5,871 bases of DNA, taken from the NCBI GenBank assembly GCA_013361595.1, contig JABFXT010000703.1, forward strand, positions 1 to 5,871, read 5' to 3'. This DNA comes from Nocardia sp. GTDB taxonomy: Bacteria; Actinomycetota; Actinomycetes; Mycobacteriales; Mycobacteriaceae. Numbering within the stretch: position 1 is the stretch's first letter; each line of letters starts with the position of its first letter. Made by a program: the position numbers and the translations under genes. This document shows, piece by piece, positions 1 to 5,553 of the stretch. The notes under the pieces were generated by a model. The model was given only the letters and a program-made list of their open reading frames with translations, did no database searches and was not told where the DNA came from.

Positions 1-1443
1 GCGGCCGCGAAGATCCGGGGCGGTGGAAAGCGGACGGGCGGGGCCGGTGCGGGCCGGGACGGGCCCGGACGTGGCGGCACCTCCGGGCGGACCGGCCGGG
101 CAGTACCCACACCGGCAGATCCGGCGCGCGCCGTCGCGCTGGAGACCCTGCGTGCGGTACGTGACCGGGACGCCTACGCCAATCTGGTGCTGCCCGCGCT
201 GCTGCGCGAGTACCGGGTGGAAGGGCGCGACGCCGCCCTGGCCACCGAACTCGGTTACGGAGCGTGCCGGGCCCTGGGTGTGCTCGACGCGGTGATCGCC
301 GATTGCGCCGGGCGCGCGATCGAGGAGATCGACGGTTCGCTGCTGGATATTCTGCGGCTCGGTACCTACCAATTGCTGCGTACCCGGGTCGAACCGCACG
401 CCGCCGTACATACTTCGGTGGAATTCGCCCGCGCCGAATCGGGCTCGGGCCGTGCCGGATTCGTCAATGCGGTGCTGCGCCGGGTCACCGAGCGGAGTCC
501 GGCGGAATGGATCGCCCGGCTCGCCCCCGGCGATCCGGTCGGCCGGCTCGCTTTCGAATACGCCCACCCGATGTGGATCGCCCGAGCGTTCGCCGATGCG
601 CTGGGCGCGGACGCGGGCGAATTGGCCGATCTGCTCGCCGCCGACGATGCTCGTCCGCTGGTGCATCTGGTGGCCCGGCCCGGGGATATCACCGCGGAAG
701 AACTCGCCCTGGTCACCGGCGGCGAGGAAGGCCGATGGTCGCCGTACGCGGTGTACCTGGAGGGCGGCGATCCCGGCGCGCTGGAGCCGGTGCGCGAGGG
801 AATGGCGGCGGTCCAGGACGAGGGCAGCCAGCTCGTGGCCCTCGCCCTCACCCGGGCGGCCCTGCACGGCGAGGACGGCGGCCGCTGGCTGGACCTGTGC
901 GCGGGTCCGGGCGGTAAGACCGCACTGCTCGGTGCGCTGGCCGACATCGACGGCTATCGGGTGGACGCGGTGGAACCGGCACGGCACCGGGCCGAACTCG
1001 TCCGCACCGCCACCAAGGGGTTGCCGGTGGAGGTGCATATCGTCGACGGTCGCGACAGCGGGCTGTCGCCCGGCTACGACCGCATCCTGGTCGACGCGCC
1101 CTGTACCGGCCTCGGCGCGCTGCGCCGCCGTCCGGAAGCCCGCTGGCGACGTACGCCCGGAGATATCGCCGACCTGGTCACCCTGCAGCGCGAACTGCTG
1201 ACCGCGGCGTGGGATCTGCTCCGGCCGGGTGGTGTGCTGGTGTACTCGACCTGTTCACCGCATCTGCCGGAAACCGTTGCCGTGGTGGCGGATACGGTTC
1301 GCCGCACCGGTGCGGAGCAACTGGACGCTCGGCCGCTTCTCCCCGGGGTCACCGGCCTCGGTGCGGGGCCGGCGGTCCAGTTGTGGCCGCATCGGCACGG
1401 CACCGACGCCATGTTCGCCGCCGCGCTGCGCAAACCTGTGTAG
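1..1443 (+). CDS. rsmB: 16S rRNA (cytosine-C5) methyltransferase RsmB/Fmu, 5'-truncated by window edge
   Basis: This gene encodes an RsmB (Fmu/Sun) enzyme, which uses S-adenosylmethionine to methylate C5 of a cytosine in 16S rRNA (C967 in E. coli) in the cytoplasm. The frame is open from base 1 to the TAG at 1441-1443, so the start lies outside the window and 480 residues are visible. Residues 1-38 are a Gly/Arg-rich basic tail, common in actinobacterial RsmB. A NusB-like RNA-binding domain follows from about residue 39 (DPARAVALETLRAVRDRDAY) to about 170, then the Rossmann methyltransferase domain from about 290. SAM motif I is DLCAGPGGKT (298-307). Motif IV is DAPCTGLG with Cys368, and motif VI is YSTCS with Cys418; the latter is the expected nucleophile and the former assists product release. 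An internal GTG at 187 would remove the first helix of the NusB-like domain and is not the start. No frameshift is seen. The enzyme assignment is firm; the exact target base is taken from the family. Confidence 0.95.
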   Translation, partial: AAAKIRGGGKRTGGAGAGRDGPGRGGTSGRTGRAVPTPADPARAVALETLRAVRDRDAYANLVLPALLREYRVEGRDAALATELGYGACRALGVLDAVIADCAGRAIEEIDGSLLDILRLGTYQLLRTRVEPHAAVHTSVEFARAESGSGRAGFVNAVLRRVTERSPAEWIARLAPGDPVGRLAFEYAHPMWIARAFADALGADAGELADLLAADDARPLVHLVARPGDITAEELALVTGGEEGRWSPYAVYLEGGDPGALEPVREGMAAVQDEGSQLVALALTRAALHGEDGGRWLDLCAGPGGKTALLGALADIDGYRVDAVEPARHRAELVRTATKGLPVEVHIVDGRDSGLSPGYDRILVDAPCTGLGALRRRPEARWRRTPGDIADLVTLQRELLTAAWDLLRPGGVLVYSTCSPHLPETVAVVADTVRRTGAEQLDARPLLPGVTGLGAGPAVQLWPHRHGTDAMFAAALRKPV

Positions 1444-1494
1444 GCCCGAGTGCGGGTGGCGGCGGATTTCCTGGTCCGTCGCGCCCGCGCCCGG

Positions 1495-1506
1495 CACACT
1501 TGGTCC
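1495..1506 (+). promoter_or_regulatory. Possible -10 element for leaderless transcription of the MmcQ/YjbR gene
   Basis: CACACT (1495-1500) ends six bases before the ATG at 1507, the distance expected if transcription began at the start codon. No Shine-Dalgarno sequence lies upstream of that ATG. Leaderless mRNAs are frequent in Mycobacteriales. No convincing -35 hexamer is seen, so this is only suggestive. Confidence 0.25.
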
Positions 1507-1860
1507 ATGGGTATCACCTGGGCGAACGTGGTACGGCTGGCCACCGAACTGCCGGAGGTCGCCGAATCGACCTCCTACCGCACCCCCGCGCTCAAAGCGG
1601 CGGGCAAGAGTTTCGCACGTCTGCGCACCGAGACCGACGGCGGTCTGGCGCTGCGCTGCGAGATGGCGGAGAAGGAAGCCCTGCTGGCTTGCGGCGACGC
1701 CGCCTTCTACACCACCCCGCACTACGACGGCTATCCCTACATCCTCATCGATCTGGACCGCGTCGACCCCGGACAGCTCCGGGAACTGCTGGATGCGGCG
1801 TGGTGGCTGGTGGCCCCGGCGAGATTGCGCAGGGCGCGGGAGCGCACCGGCGACGAGTGA
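1507..1860 (+). CDS. MmcQ/YjbR family protein
   Basis: This encodes a 117-residue soluble protein of the MmcQ/YjbR family. These small alpha/beta proteins have a fold likened to double-wing DNA-binding domains, but their biochemical role is not established. Family marks are an N-terminal TWANVVRLATELPEV helix (residues 4-18), STSYRTPALKAAGKSFARL (21-39), a central PHYDGYPYILIDLD stretch (71-84) and a C-terminal VDPGQLRELLDAAWWLVAP segment (86-104) followed by a basic, charged tail. The ATG at 1507 is chosen because it gives the usual family length and begins at the conserved N-terminus. An in-frame GTG at 1450 would add 19 poorly conserved, Arg-rich residues. The gene starts 63 bp after rsmB on the same strand, so co-transcription is possible, though a promoter of its own is also plausible. 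No signal peptide or membrane segment is seen. Family assignment is confident; function is unknown. Confidence 0.88.
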   Translation: MGITWANVVRLATELPEVAESTSYRTPALKAAGKSFARLRTETDGGLALRCEMAEKEALLACGDAAFYTTPHYDGYPYILIDLDRVDPGQLRELLDAAWWLVAPARLRRARERTGDE

Positions 1861-1866
1861 GGAAGA

Positions 1867-1879
1867 CCGGCGTGGCCGG
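1867..1879. terminator. Short GC hairpin between convergent genes
   Basis: The 19-bp gap between the two convergent stop codons holds a perfect 5-bp stem CCGGC / GCCGG with a GTG loop. Being symmetric, it could act on both transcripts. It is short and has no T-tract, so it is at best a weak or Rho-assisted terminator. Confidence 0.25.
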
Positions 1880-4030
1880 CTACACGGCGTGGACTTTCAC
1901 CCAGGTGCTGTTCACCGCGGCATTACCCGAGATCCGGTCCACTTGTTCCGGATCGTGCAGCAGATTGACGTTGGCGCCGGGTTTCCCCGCCGCGACGGTC
2001 CAGCCGACCCCCGGTTCGCCGTGACCCCAGCCGTGCGGGATGGCGACCGTACCCGGCCGGATCTCGTCGCTGATCTCGACCGGGACCACGATGGAACCGA
2101 TGGGTGAGCTCACCGTGACCCGGCCGCCGTCGGACAGTCCGCGGGCGGTCGCGTCCTGCGGGTGCATGAGTGCGGTGCAACGGTCGCGGCCCTTCACCAT
2201 CGACGGCACATTGTGCAGCCAGGAATTGTTGCTGCGCAGATGGCGCCGCCCGATGAGCCGCAGATCGAAACCGCGATCGCGGTCCGCGCCGCCCGCGCGT
2301 GCTTCGTCGAGCAGGCGGCGTGCCTCGGTGACGAACTGCCGCGGTGCCAGGTGGACGCGGTGGTCGGCGGTGGCGATGAGCGAGTGCAGGCGCGGTCGCA
2401 GCGGTCCCAGGTCGATCCCGCCGCGCGCCGCGCGTACTTTCTTCAGCGTGACGCCCGCCCGTCCGCGCCGCAGCACGCCGTGCGGACCGACCGCCATGCC
2501 GAGCGCGGCCGCCCGCAGTGGACTGAAGCGGGCGAACACCGCGTTCAGCGCCCGCCCGGTGACAGTGCGCACCGGGAGCGGCAGGATCTCGGTGGTCAAC
2601 CGGGCCATGATCTCCCAGTCTTCGAGGCCGTCGTGTTCCGGTTCGATCGCGCGAGCGTTGAACCGGATGTTGTTGTGCACGCTGAACATGGTGAGCAGGA
2701 TGTCGAGGTCTTCGCGTTCCAGCGGCGAGAGCGGCGGCAGGATGATATCGGCGTCACGGGTGGTCTCGGTGATGTACATATCCACTGCCACATAGAAATC
2801 CAGCGATGCCAGGGCTTTGTCGAGTTGCCCGCGCTGGGGAGTGGACAGGACCGGATTGCCCGCGTAGGTGATCATCGCGCGGATCCGGTCCGGGCCGTCG
2901 TCGAGTATCTCCGAGGCCAGTGCCGCGACCGGCAGTTCGAACCGGAACGATTTGTACTTTCCGGAGCGGTCGGTCCAGGCGCCGTAGTTCGGCGATATCC
3001 GGCGGGCCAGCGGCAGCAGGTCCACGGCCGGAGTGGCGTACATCTGGCCGCCCGGCCGGTCGAGATTTCCGGTGATCGCGTTGATGGTGTTGACCAGCCA
3101 GTGGGTGACGGTGCCGGTGAGGGTCTGGCACACCCCGATGCGGGCGTACATCACCGCGGACTTCGCGGCGGCGTGCTCGCGGGCCAGGCGGCGGATCGTC
3201 TGGGCGTCCACACCGGCGTAGGGGGCGGCGTCTTCGGGAGCGAAACCGGCTACCAGGTCACGCAATTCGTCCAGACCGGAGCACTGGGTCCGGACGGCGG
3301 TCCGGTCGCACAGGTCCTCGGTGATCAGTACGTGCAGGACGGCCAGCAGCAGATACGGGTCGCCGCCGGGCAGGACGGATACGTGTTCGTCGGCGAGGCG
3401 GGCGGTTTCGGTGCGGCGTGGGTCGATTACGACGACCTTGCCGCCGCGGGCGCGCACATCCTTGATCCGGTCACGCGCGCCGGGCATGGTGGTGACCGAT
3501 CCGTTGGACACCGCGGGGTTGGCGCCGATGATCACCATCCGGTCGGTGCGGTCGATATCGGCGATGGGCATCAGGAAATTCGACCCGTACATCTGCCAGG
3601 CCACGAATTCCTGGGGGAACTGGTCGATCGAGGACGCCGTGTAGAAGTTGCGGGTCATCAGCGCCATCCGCAGTGCGAAGGCGTACATGATCGCCGAATT
3701 GTGCGCGGCCGGGTTACCCAGGTACATACCGACCGAATGTGGTCCGTGAGCGCGGCGGACCTGCCGGAGCCGGGTGCCGATCTCCCGGAACGCCTCGTCC
3801 CAGCCGATGGGCTCGAATTTCTCGCCCACCCGGCGCACCGGCGTGCGGAGCCGGTCCGGATCGTCGTGCAGGCCGGCCATGGCGGTGGCCTTGGGGCAGA
3901 TGTAGCCTTTGGACAGCACATCGTCGGGATTTCCCTCGATCTTGGCGACTTTCGTGTCCTCGACGGTCACCAGGATGCCGCAGTGCGCCTCGCACAGGGT
4001 GCATTGCCGGGCGATGGTTTCAGCGGTCAT
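1880..4030 (-). CDS. Molybdopterin-dependent oxidoreductase (formate dehydrogenase-like, DMSO reductase superfamily), Asp at Mo-ligand position
   Basis: This encodes a 716-residue catalytic subunit of the DMSO-reductase superfamily, which carries a [4Fe-4S] cluster and a molybdenum bis-molybdopterin cofactor. The N-terminal cluster motif is C10-x2-C13-x3-C17-x27-C45, followed by Lys47, the position that bridges cluster and cofactor in formate dehydrogenase H. Residues of about 60-450 form the cofactor-binding core, including VIIGANPAVSNGS (166-178), VVVIDPRRTETARLAD (199-214) and GNLDRPGG (321-328). The C-terminal dinucleotide-binding domain spans about 588-716, with RRHLRSNNSWLHNVP and IPHGWGHGEPGVG. 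In the SSIDQFP stretch, Asp136 aligns by eye with Sec140 of E. coli FdhH and Gln137 with its catalytic His141, so formate is an unlikely substrate. No twin-arginine signal is present, so the protein should be cytoplasmic. No iron-sulfur, membrane or NAD-binding partner subunit is encoded nearby, so the electron partner is unknown. The ATG at 4030 is preceded by AGAAGGTGA at 8 bases. The superfamily is certain; the substrate is not. Confidence 0.93.
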   Translation of the reverse strand: MTAETIARQCTLCEAHCGILVTVEDTKVAKIEGNPDDVLSKGYICPKATAMAGLHDDPDRLRTPVRRVGEKFEPIGWDEAFREIGTRLRQVRRAHGPHSVGMYLGNPAAHNSAIMYAFALRMALMTRNFYTASSIDQFPQEFVAWQMYGSNFLMPIADIDRTDRMVIIGANPAVSNGSVTTMPGARDRIKDVRARGGKVVVIDPRRTETARLADEHVSVLPGGDPYLLLAVLHVLITEDLCDRTAVRTQCSGLDELRDLVAGFAPEDAAPYAGVDAQTIRRLAREHAAAKSAVMYARIGVCQTLTGTVTHWLVNTINAITGNLDRPGGQMYATPAVDLLPLARRISPNYGAWTDRSGKYKSFRFELPVAALASEILDDGPDRIRAMITYAGNPVLSTPQRGQLDKALASLDFYVAVDMYITETTRDADIILPPLSPLEREDLDILLTMFSVHNNIRFNARAIEPEHDGLEDWEIMARLTTEILPLPVRTVTGRALNAVFARFSPLRAAALGMAVGPHGVLRRGRAGVTLKKVRAARGGIDLGPLRPRLHSLIATADHRVHLAPRQFVTEARRLLDEARAGGADRDRGFDLRLIGRRHLRSNNSWLHNVPSMVKGRDRCTALMHPQDATARGLSDGGRVTVSSPIGSIVVPVEISDEIRPGTVAIPHGWGHGEPGVGWTVAAGKPGANVNLLHDPEQVDRISGNAAVNSTWVKVHAV

Positions 4031-4038
4031 AACTCACA

Positions 4039-4047
4039 TCACCTTCT
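4039..4047 (-). promoter_or_regulatory. Ribosome binding site of the molybdoenzyme gene
   Basis: On the - strand AGAAGGTGA stands 8 bases before the ATG at 4030-4028. It is a strong Shine-Dalgarno match and fixes the start just before the first cluster cysteines. Confidence 0.75.
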
Positions 4048-4049
4048 GC

Positions 4050-4067
4050 CGCGTCGCCGTCGACGCG
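4050..4067 (-). promoter_or_regulatory. Stem-loop directly upstream of the molybdoenzyme ribosome binding site
   Basis: On the - strand CGCGTCG and CGACGCG form a perfect 7-bp stem around an ACGG loop. Only two bases separate it from the Shine-Dalgarno sequence. In the mRNA it could affect ribosome access or stability. It has no U-tract, so it is not a typical intrinsic terminator. The structure is seen directly; the role is inference. Confidence 0.4.
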
Positions 4068-4081
4068 TGATCCGCAGGAGC

Positions 4082-4104
4082 GCCGGATTACGGGCTGATC
4101 CGGC
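4082..4104 (-). promoter_or_regulatory. Second stem-loop in the molybdoenzyme leader
   Basis: On the - strand GCCGGAT and ATCCGGC form a perfect 7-bp stem with a 9-base loop, 14 bases upstream of the hairpin next to the ribosome binding site. A looser outer pairing, ATCGG (4150-4146) with CCGAT (4111-4107), lies further upstream. The two stems may form a structured leader, but no known riboswitch class was recognised. Confidence 0.35.
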
Positions 4105-4148
4105 TGATCGGTTGCTCGGTGAGAAAGCGGGCCCTCGGACCGTGGCCG

Positions 4149-4190
4149 ATTGAGATGAATACCCACTCATACTCTCAAAGATGAGGGTAG
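4149..4190. promoter_or_regulatory. Cluster of overlapping palindromes, possible operator and promoter of the molybdoenzyme gene
   Basis: This locally AT-richer stretch contains several imperfect dyads. ATGAAT-ACCC-ACTCAT (4155-4170) has 5 of 6 arm positions matching. ACTCTCA-AAGA-TGAGGGT (4171-4188) has 6 of 7. An outer pair TTGAGA ... TCTCAA and a bulged pair TACCC(A)CTCAT ... ATGAGGGTA overlap them. Such paired dyads resemble sites for dimeric repressors such as TetR-type proteins. The - strand also reads GGGTAT at 4164-4159, a good match to the -10 of SigF/SigB-type promoters, but no matching GTTT element lies at the usual distance. Transcription from it would give a leader of about 120 bases. 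Confidence 0.4.
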
Positions 4191-4225
4191 ACCGATCGCC
4201 GAAGTGGGCACAACAGCCGCGCGGA

Positions 4226-5131
4226 TTACTCCCGCGAGGATTGGTCGCGCAGCCGGGCCAGCGTCTTGGCGAGAATGCGCGAGACGTGCATCTGCGAGAT
4301 CCCCATCTGCTGCGCGATCTGGGTCTGGGTCATCGATTCGAAGAACCGCATGGTCAGAATGCGGCGCTCGCGCTCGGGCAGCCCGGCCAGCAGGGGCCGG
4401 ATCGCCACGTATTCCTCGACCCGGTCGAACTGCGCTTCTTCCTCGCCGAGTGTGTCCAGCAGCGACGCGTCGGTATCGCGGCCCACCGAGGCCGCGTCGA
4501 TCGAGGTCGGCTGGTAGGCGTTACCGGCGATCACCGCCTGGGTCACCTCGTCCGGATCGACGTCCAGTTCGGCGGCGATCTCCTTGGCCGTCGGTGAACG
4601 GCCCAGTGACTGCGATAGCGAATCCACGGCGGCACCGATCCGCAGGTGGGTCTCCTTCACCCGGCGCGGCACCCGCATCGCCCAGGTGTTGTCGCGGAAA
4701 TACCGCCGGACCTCACCCATGATGGTGGGGACCGCGAACGACAGGAAGTTCGAGCCCCGCGAGACATCGAAACGGTCCACGGCGTGCACCAGACCGACCC
4801 GGGCGACCTGGGTGAGATCGTCGAACGGTTCGCCGCGCCCGCTGAATTTGCGGGCGATATGGTCGGCCAGCGGGATGCACCGGGCGATCAGTTCGTTACG
4901 CAGCGACGCCTGCTCCGCCGAATCCGGCCGGGTCGCGGCCAAGCGGACGAACAGGTCCGCGACATCGTCGTACCCGCCCGCCGACGACGAATTCTCCAGT
5001 TCGGCCCGGGTCTCGGTATCGGCCTCGGCATCGGCCTCGGCGGTATCGGCGTCGGTGCCGCCGGATTCGTTCGCTGGGCCCTTGCCGTGCTCGTCCTCGG
5101 AAGATTCGAGCGGTTTCTCCTGCTCGGTCAC
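4226..5131 (-). CDS. sigF: SigF-type (SigB/SigF group) stress-response RNA polymerase sigma factor
   Basis: This encodes a 301-residue sigma-70 family protein close in pattern to Mycobacterium tuberculosis SigF. It directs RNA polymerase to stress and stationary-phase promoters and is expected to be restrained by the adjacent RsbW. Region 2 spans about residues 76-148 (LADHIARKFSGRGEPFDDLTQVARVGL is split across 88-114, with SFAVPTIMGEVRRYFRDN at 131-148). Region 3 is about 152-230 (RVPRRVKETHL, then GRSPTAKEIAAELDVDPDEV). Region 4 is about 245-296, with the helix-turn-helix MTQTQIAQQMGISQMHVSRI at 267-286. Residues 1-50 form an acidic low-complexity extension rich in D, E, A and T, roughly 40 residues longer than I recall for the tuberculosis protein. 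The start is the GTG at 5131-5129, which shares its G with the rsbW TAG stop. A GGGGGAAA ribosome binding site precedes it. No clear intrinsic terminator follows the TAA. The group is confident; the exact orthology label is by resemblance. Confidence 0.92.
   Translation of the reverse strand: MTEQEKPLESSEDEHGKGPANESGGTDADTAEADAEADTETRAELENSSSAGGYDDVADLFVRLAATRPDSAEQASLRNELIARCIPLADHIARKFSGRGEPFDDLTQVARVGLVHAVDRFDVSRGSNFLSFAVPTIMGEVRRYFRDNTWAMRVPRRVKETHLRIGAAVDSLSQSLGRSPTAKEIAAELDVDPDEVTQAVIAGNAYQPTSIDAASVGRDTDASLLDTLGEEEAQFDRVEEYVAIRPLLAGLPERERRILTMRFFESMTQTQIAQQMGISQMHVSRILAKTLARLRDQSSRE
5012..5057 (-). repeat. Imperfect short repeat coding the acidic tract of SigF
   Basis: Near-repeats of TCGGCCTCGGCA and TCGGTATCGGC follow each other on the + strand. 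In the sigF frame they encode an alternating Ala/Asp/Glu/Thr tract around residues 25-41. Such simple repeats can vary in length between strains by slippage. Confidence 0.5.
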
Positions 5132-5553
5132 TACGCTTTCCCCCGGACCCGACGGAACTCGACCGCTGTCGGATATCCGGAAACCTGCTGATCGAAGGGG
5201 TCCTGCCGGGCATCGACCGCATCGGTCAGCGTGCGCAGCACATGCCAGCCGAAACTTCGCGCATCGGGCAGCCCCTCCCGCCCCGCCACCCCGGCGACCA
5301 GTACCCGCAGCTCGGTGTCACCGATGTCGAAAACACACCGCAGGCTCGTATCCGGGGCAGCCAGGCCGATCAGCGTCGAGCAGGCCTCGTCCACCGCCAG
5401 CCGGATATCGGCGACTTCGTCGAGGGTGAAATCACTGAGCAGGACCAGAGTCTCGGCGAGACCGCGCACGATCGGCAACTGATTCACCGATGCCGCCACC
5501 CGAATCTCCACCGGGGCACCGTGGAGCCCTTGTTCCGCCGAAGTATTGATCAC
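5131..5553 (-). CDS. rsbW: Anti-sigma factor RsbW/UsfX (HATPase_c-like), partner of SigF
   Basis: This encodes a 140-residue anti-sigma factor expected to bind SigF and keep it from RNA polymerase. The fold is the histidine-kinase-like ATPase type of RsbW/SpoIIAB. Matching segments are VEIRVAASVNQLPIVRGLAE (residues 15-34), the N-box-like DIRLAVDEACSTLI (49-62) and SFGWHVLRTLTDAVDA (100-115), which parallels FSWHVLTALADDV as I recall it from tuberculosis UsfX. The N-box keeps Glu56 but has Thr60 where SpoIIAB/RsbW kinases have a Mg-binding Asn. No clear DxGxG box is seen, so kinase activity is doubtful. The GTG at 5553 is chosen because it gives the family length (about 145). The frame stays open to a GTG at 5814, but that extension is Arg/Cys/Trp-rich and unlike the family. 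No Shine-Dalgarno sequence precedes the chosen start. It shares one base with sigF. No anti-anti-sigma gene is in the window. Confidence 0.85.
   Translation of the reverse strand: MINTSAEQGLHGAPVEIRVAASVNQLPIVRGLAETLVLLSDFTLDEVADIRLAVDEACSTLIGLAAPDTSLRCVFDIGDTELRVLVAGVAGREGLPDARSFGWHVLRTLTDAVDARQDPFDQQVSGYPTAVEFRRVRGKA
5137..5144 (-). promoter_or_regulatory. Ribosome binding site of sigF inside the 3' end of rsbW
   Basis: The - strand reads GGGGGAAA, then five bases, then the GTG start of sigF. The site lies within the last codons of rsbW, which with the TAGTG stop-start overlap suggests that sigF translation depends on ribosomes finishing rsbW. Confidence 0.6.

Noticed and set aside
1209..2107. 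Long + strand frames (1209-2024 and 1229-2107) running across rsmB, the MmcQ/YjbR gene and into the convergent gene
   Set aside because: They cross three real genes in other frames and are Arg/Pro/Gly-rich with no recognisable domain.
4031..4150. A molybdenum-cofactor (Moco) riboswitch ahead of the molybdoenzyme
   Set aside because: The stems are suggestive, but I could not match the conserved core of that RNA class by eye. An Infernal search with the Rfam model would decide.
2162..4153. A 663-codon open frame on the + strand opposite the molybdoenzyme gene
   Set aside because: It is antisense to a clear conserved gene, has a composition typical of the mirrored frame of GC-rich coding DNA, and matches no family.
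4185..4190. GGGTAG on the + strand as a SigF-type -10 promoter
   Set aside because: It has no gene to serve: the next genes downstream on that strand are antisense to sigF. It is better explained as one arm of a palindrome.
4190..4225. An intrinsic terminator after sigF
   Set aside because: Only a small CCGCGCGG self-complementary run is present, with no usable stem plus T-tract.
4584..5429. A 281-codon + strand frame opposite sigF and rsbW
   Set aside because: It is a shadow of the two conserved - strand genes, with Ser/Arg/Pro-rich low complexity.
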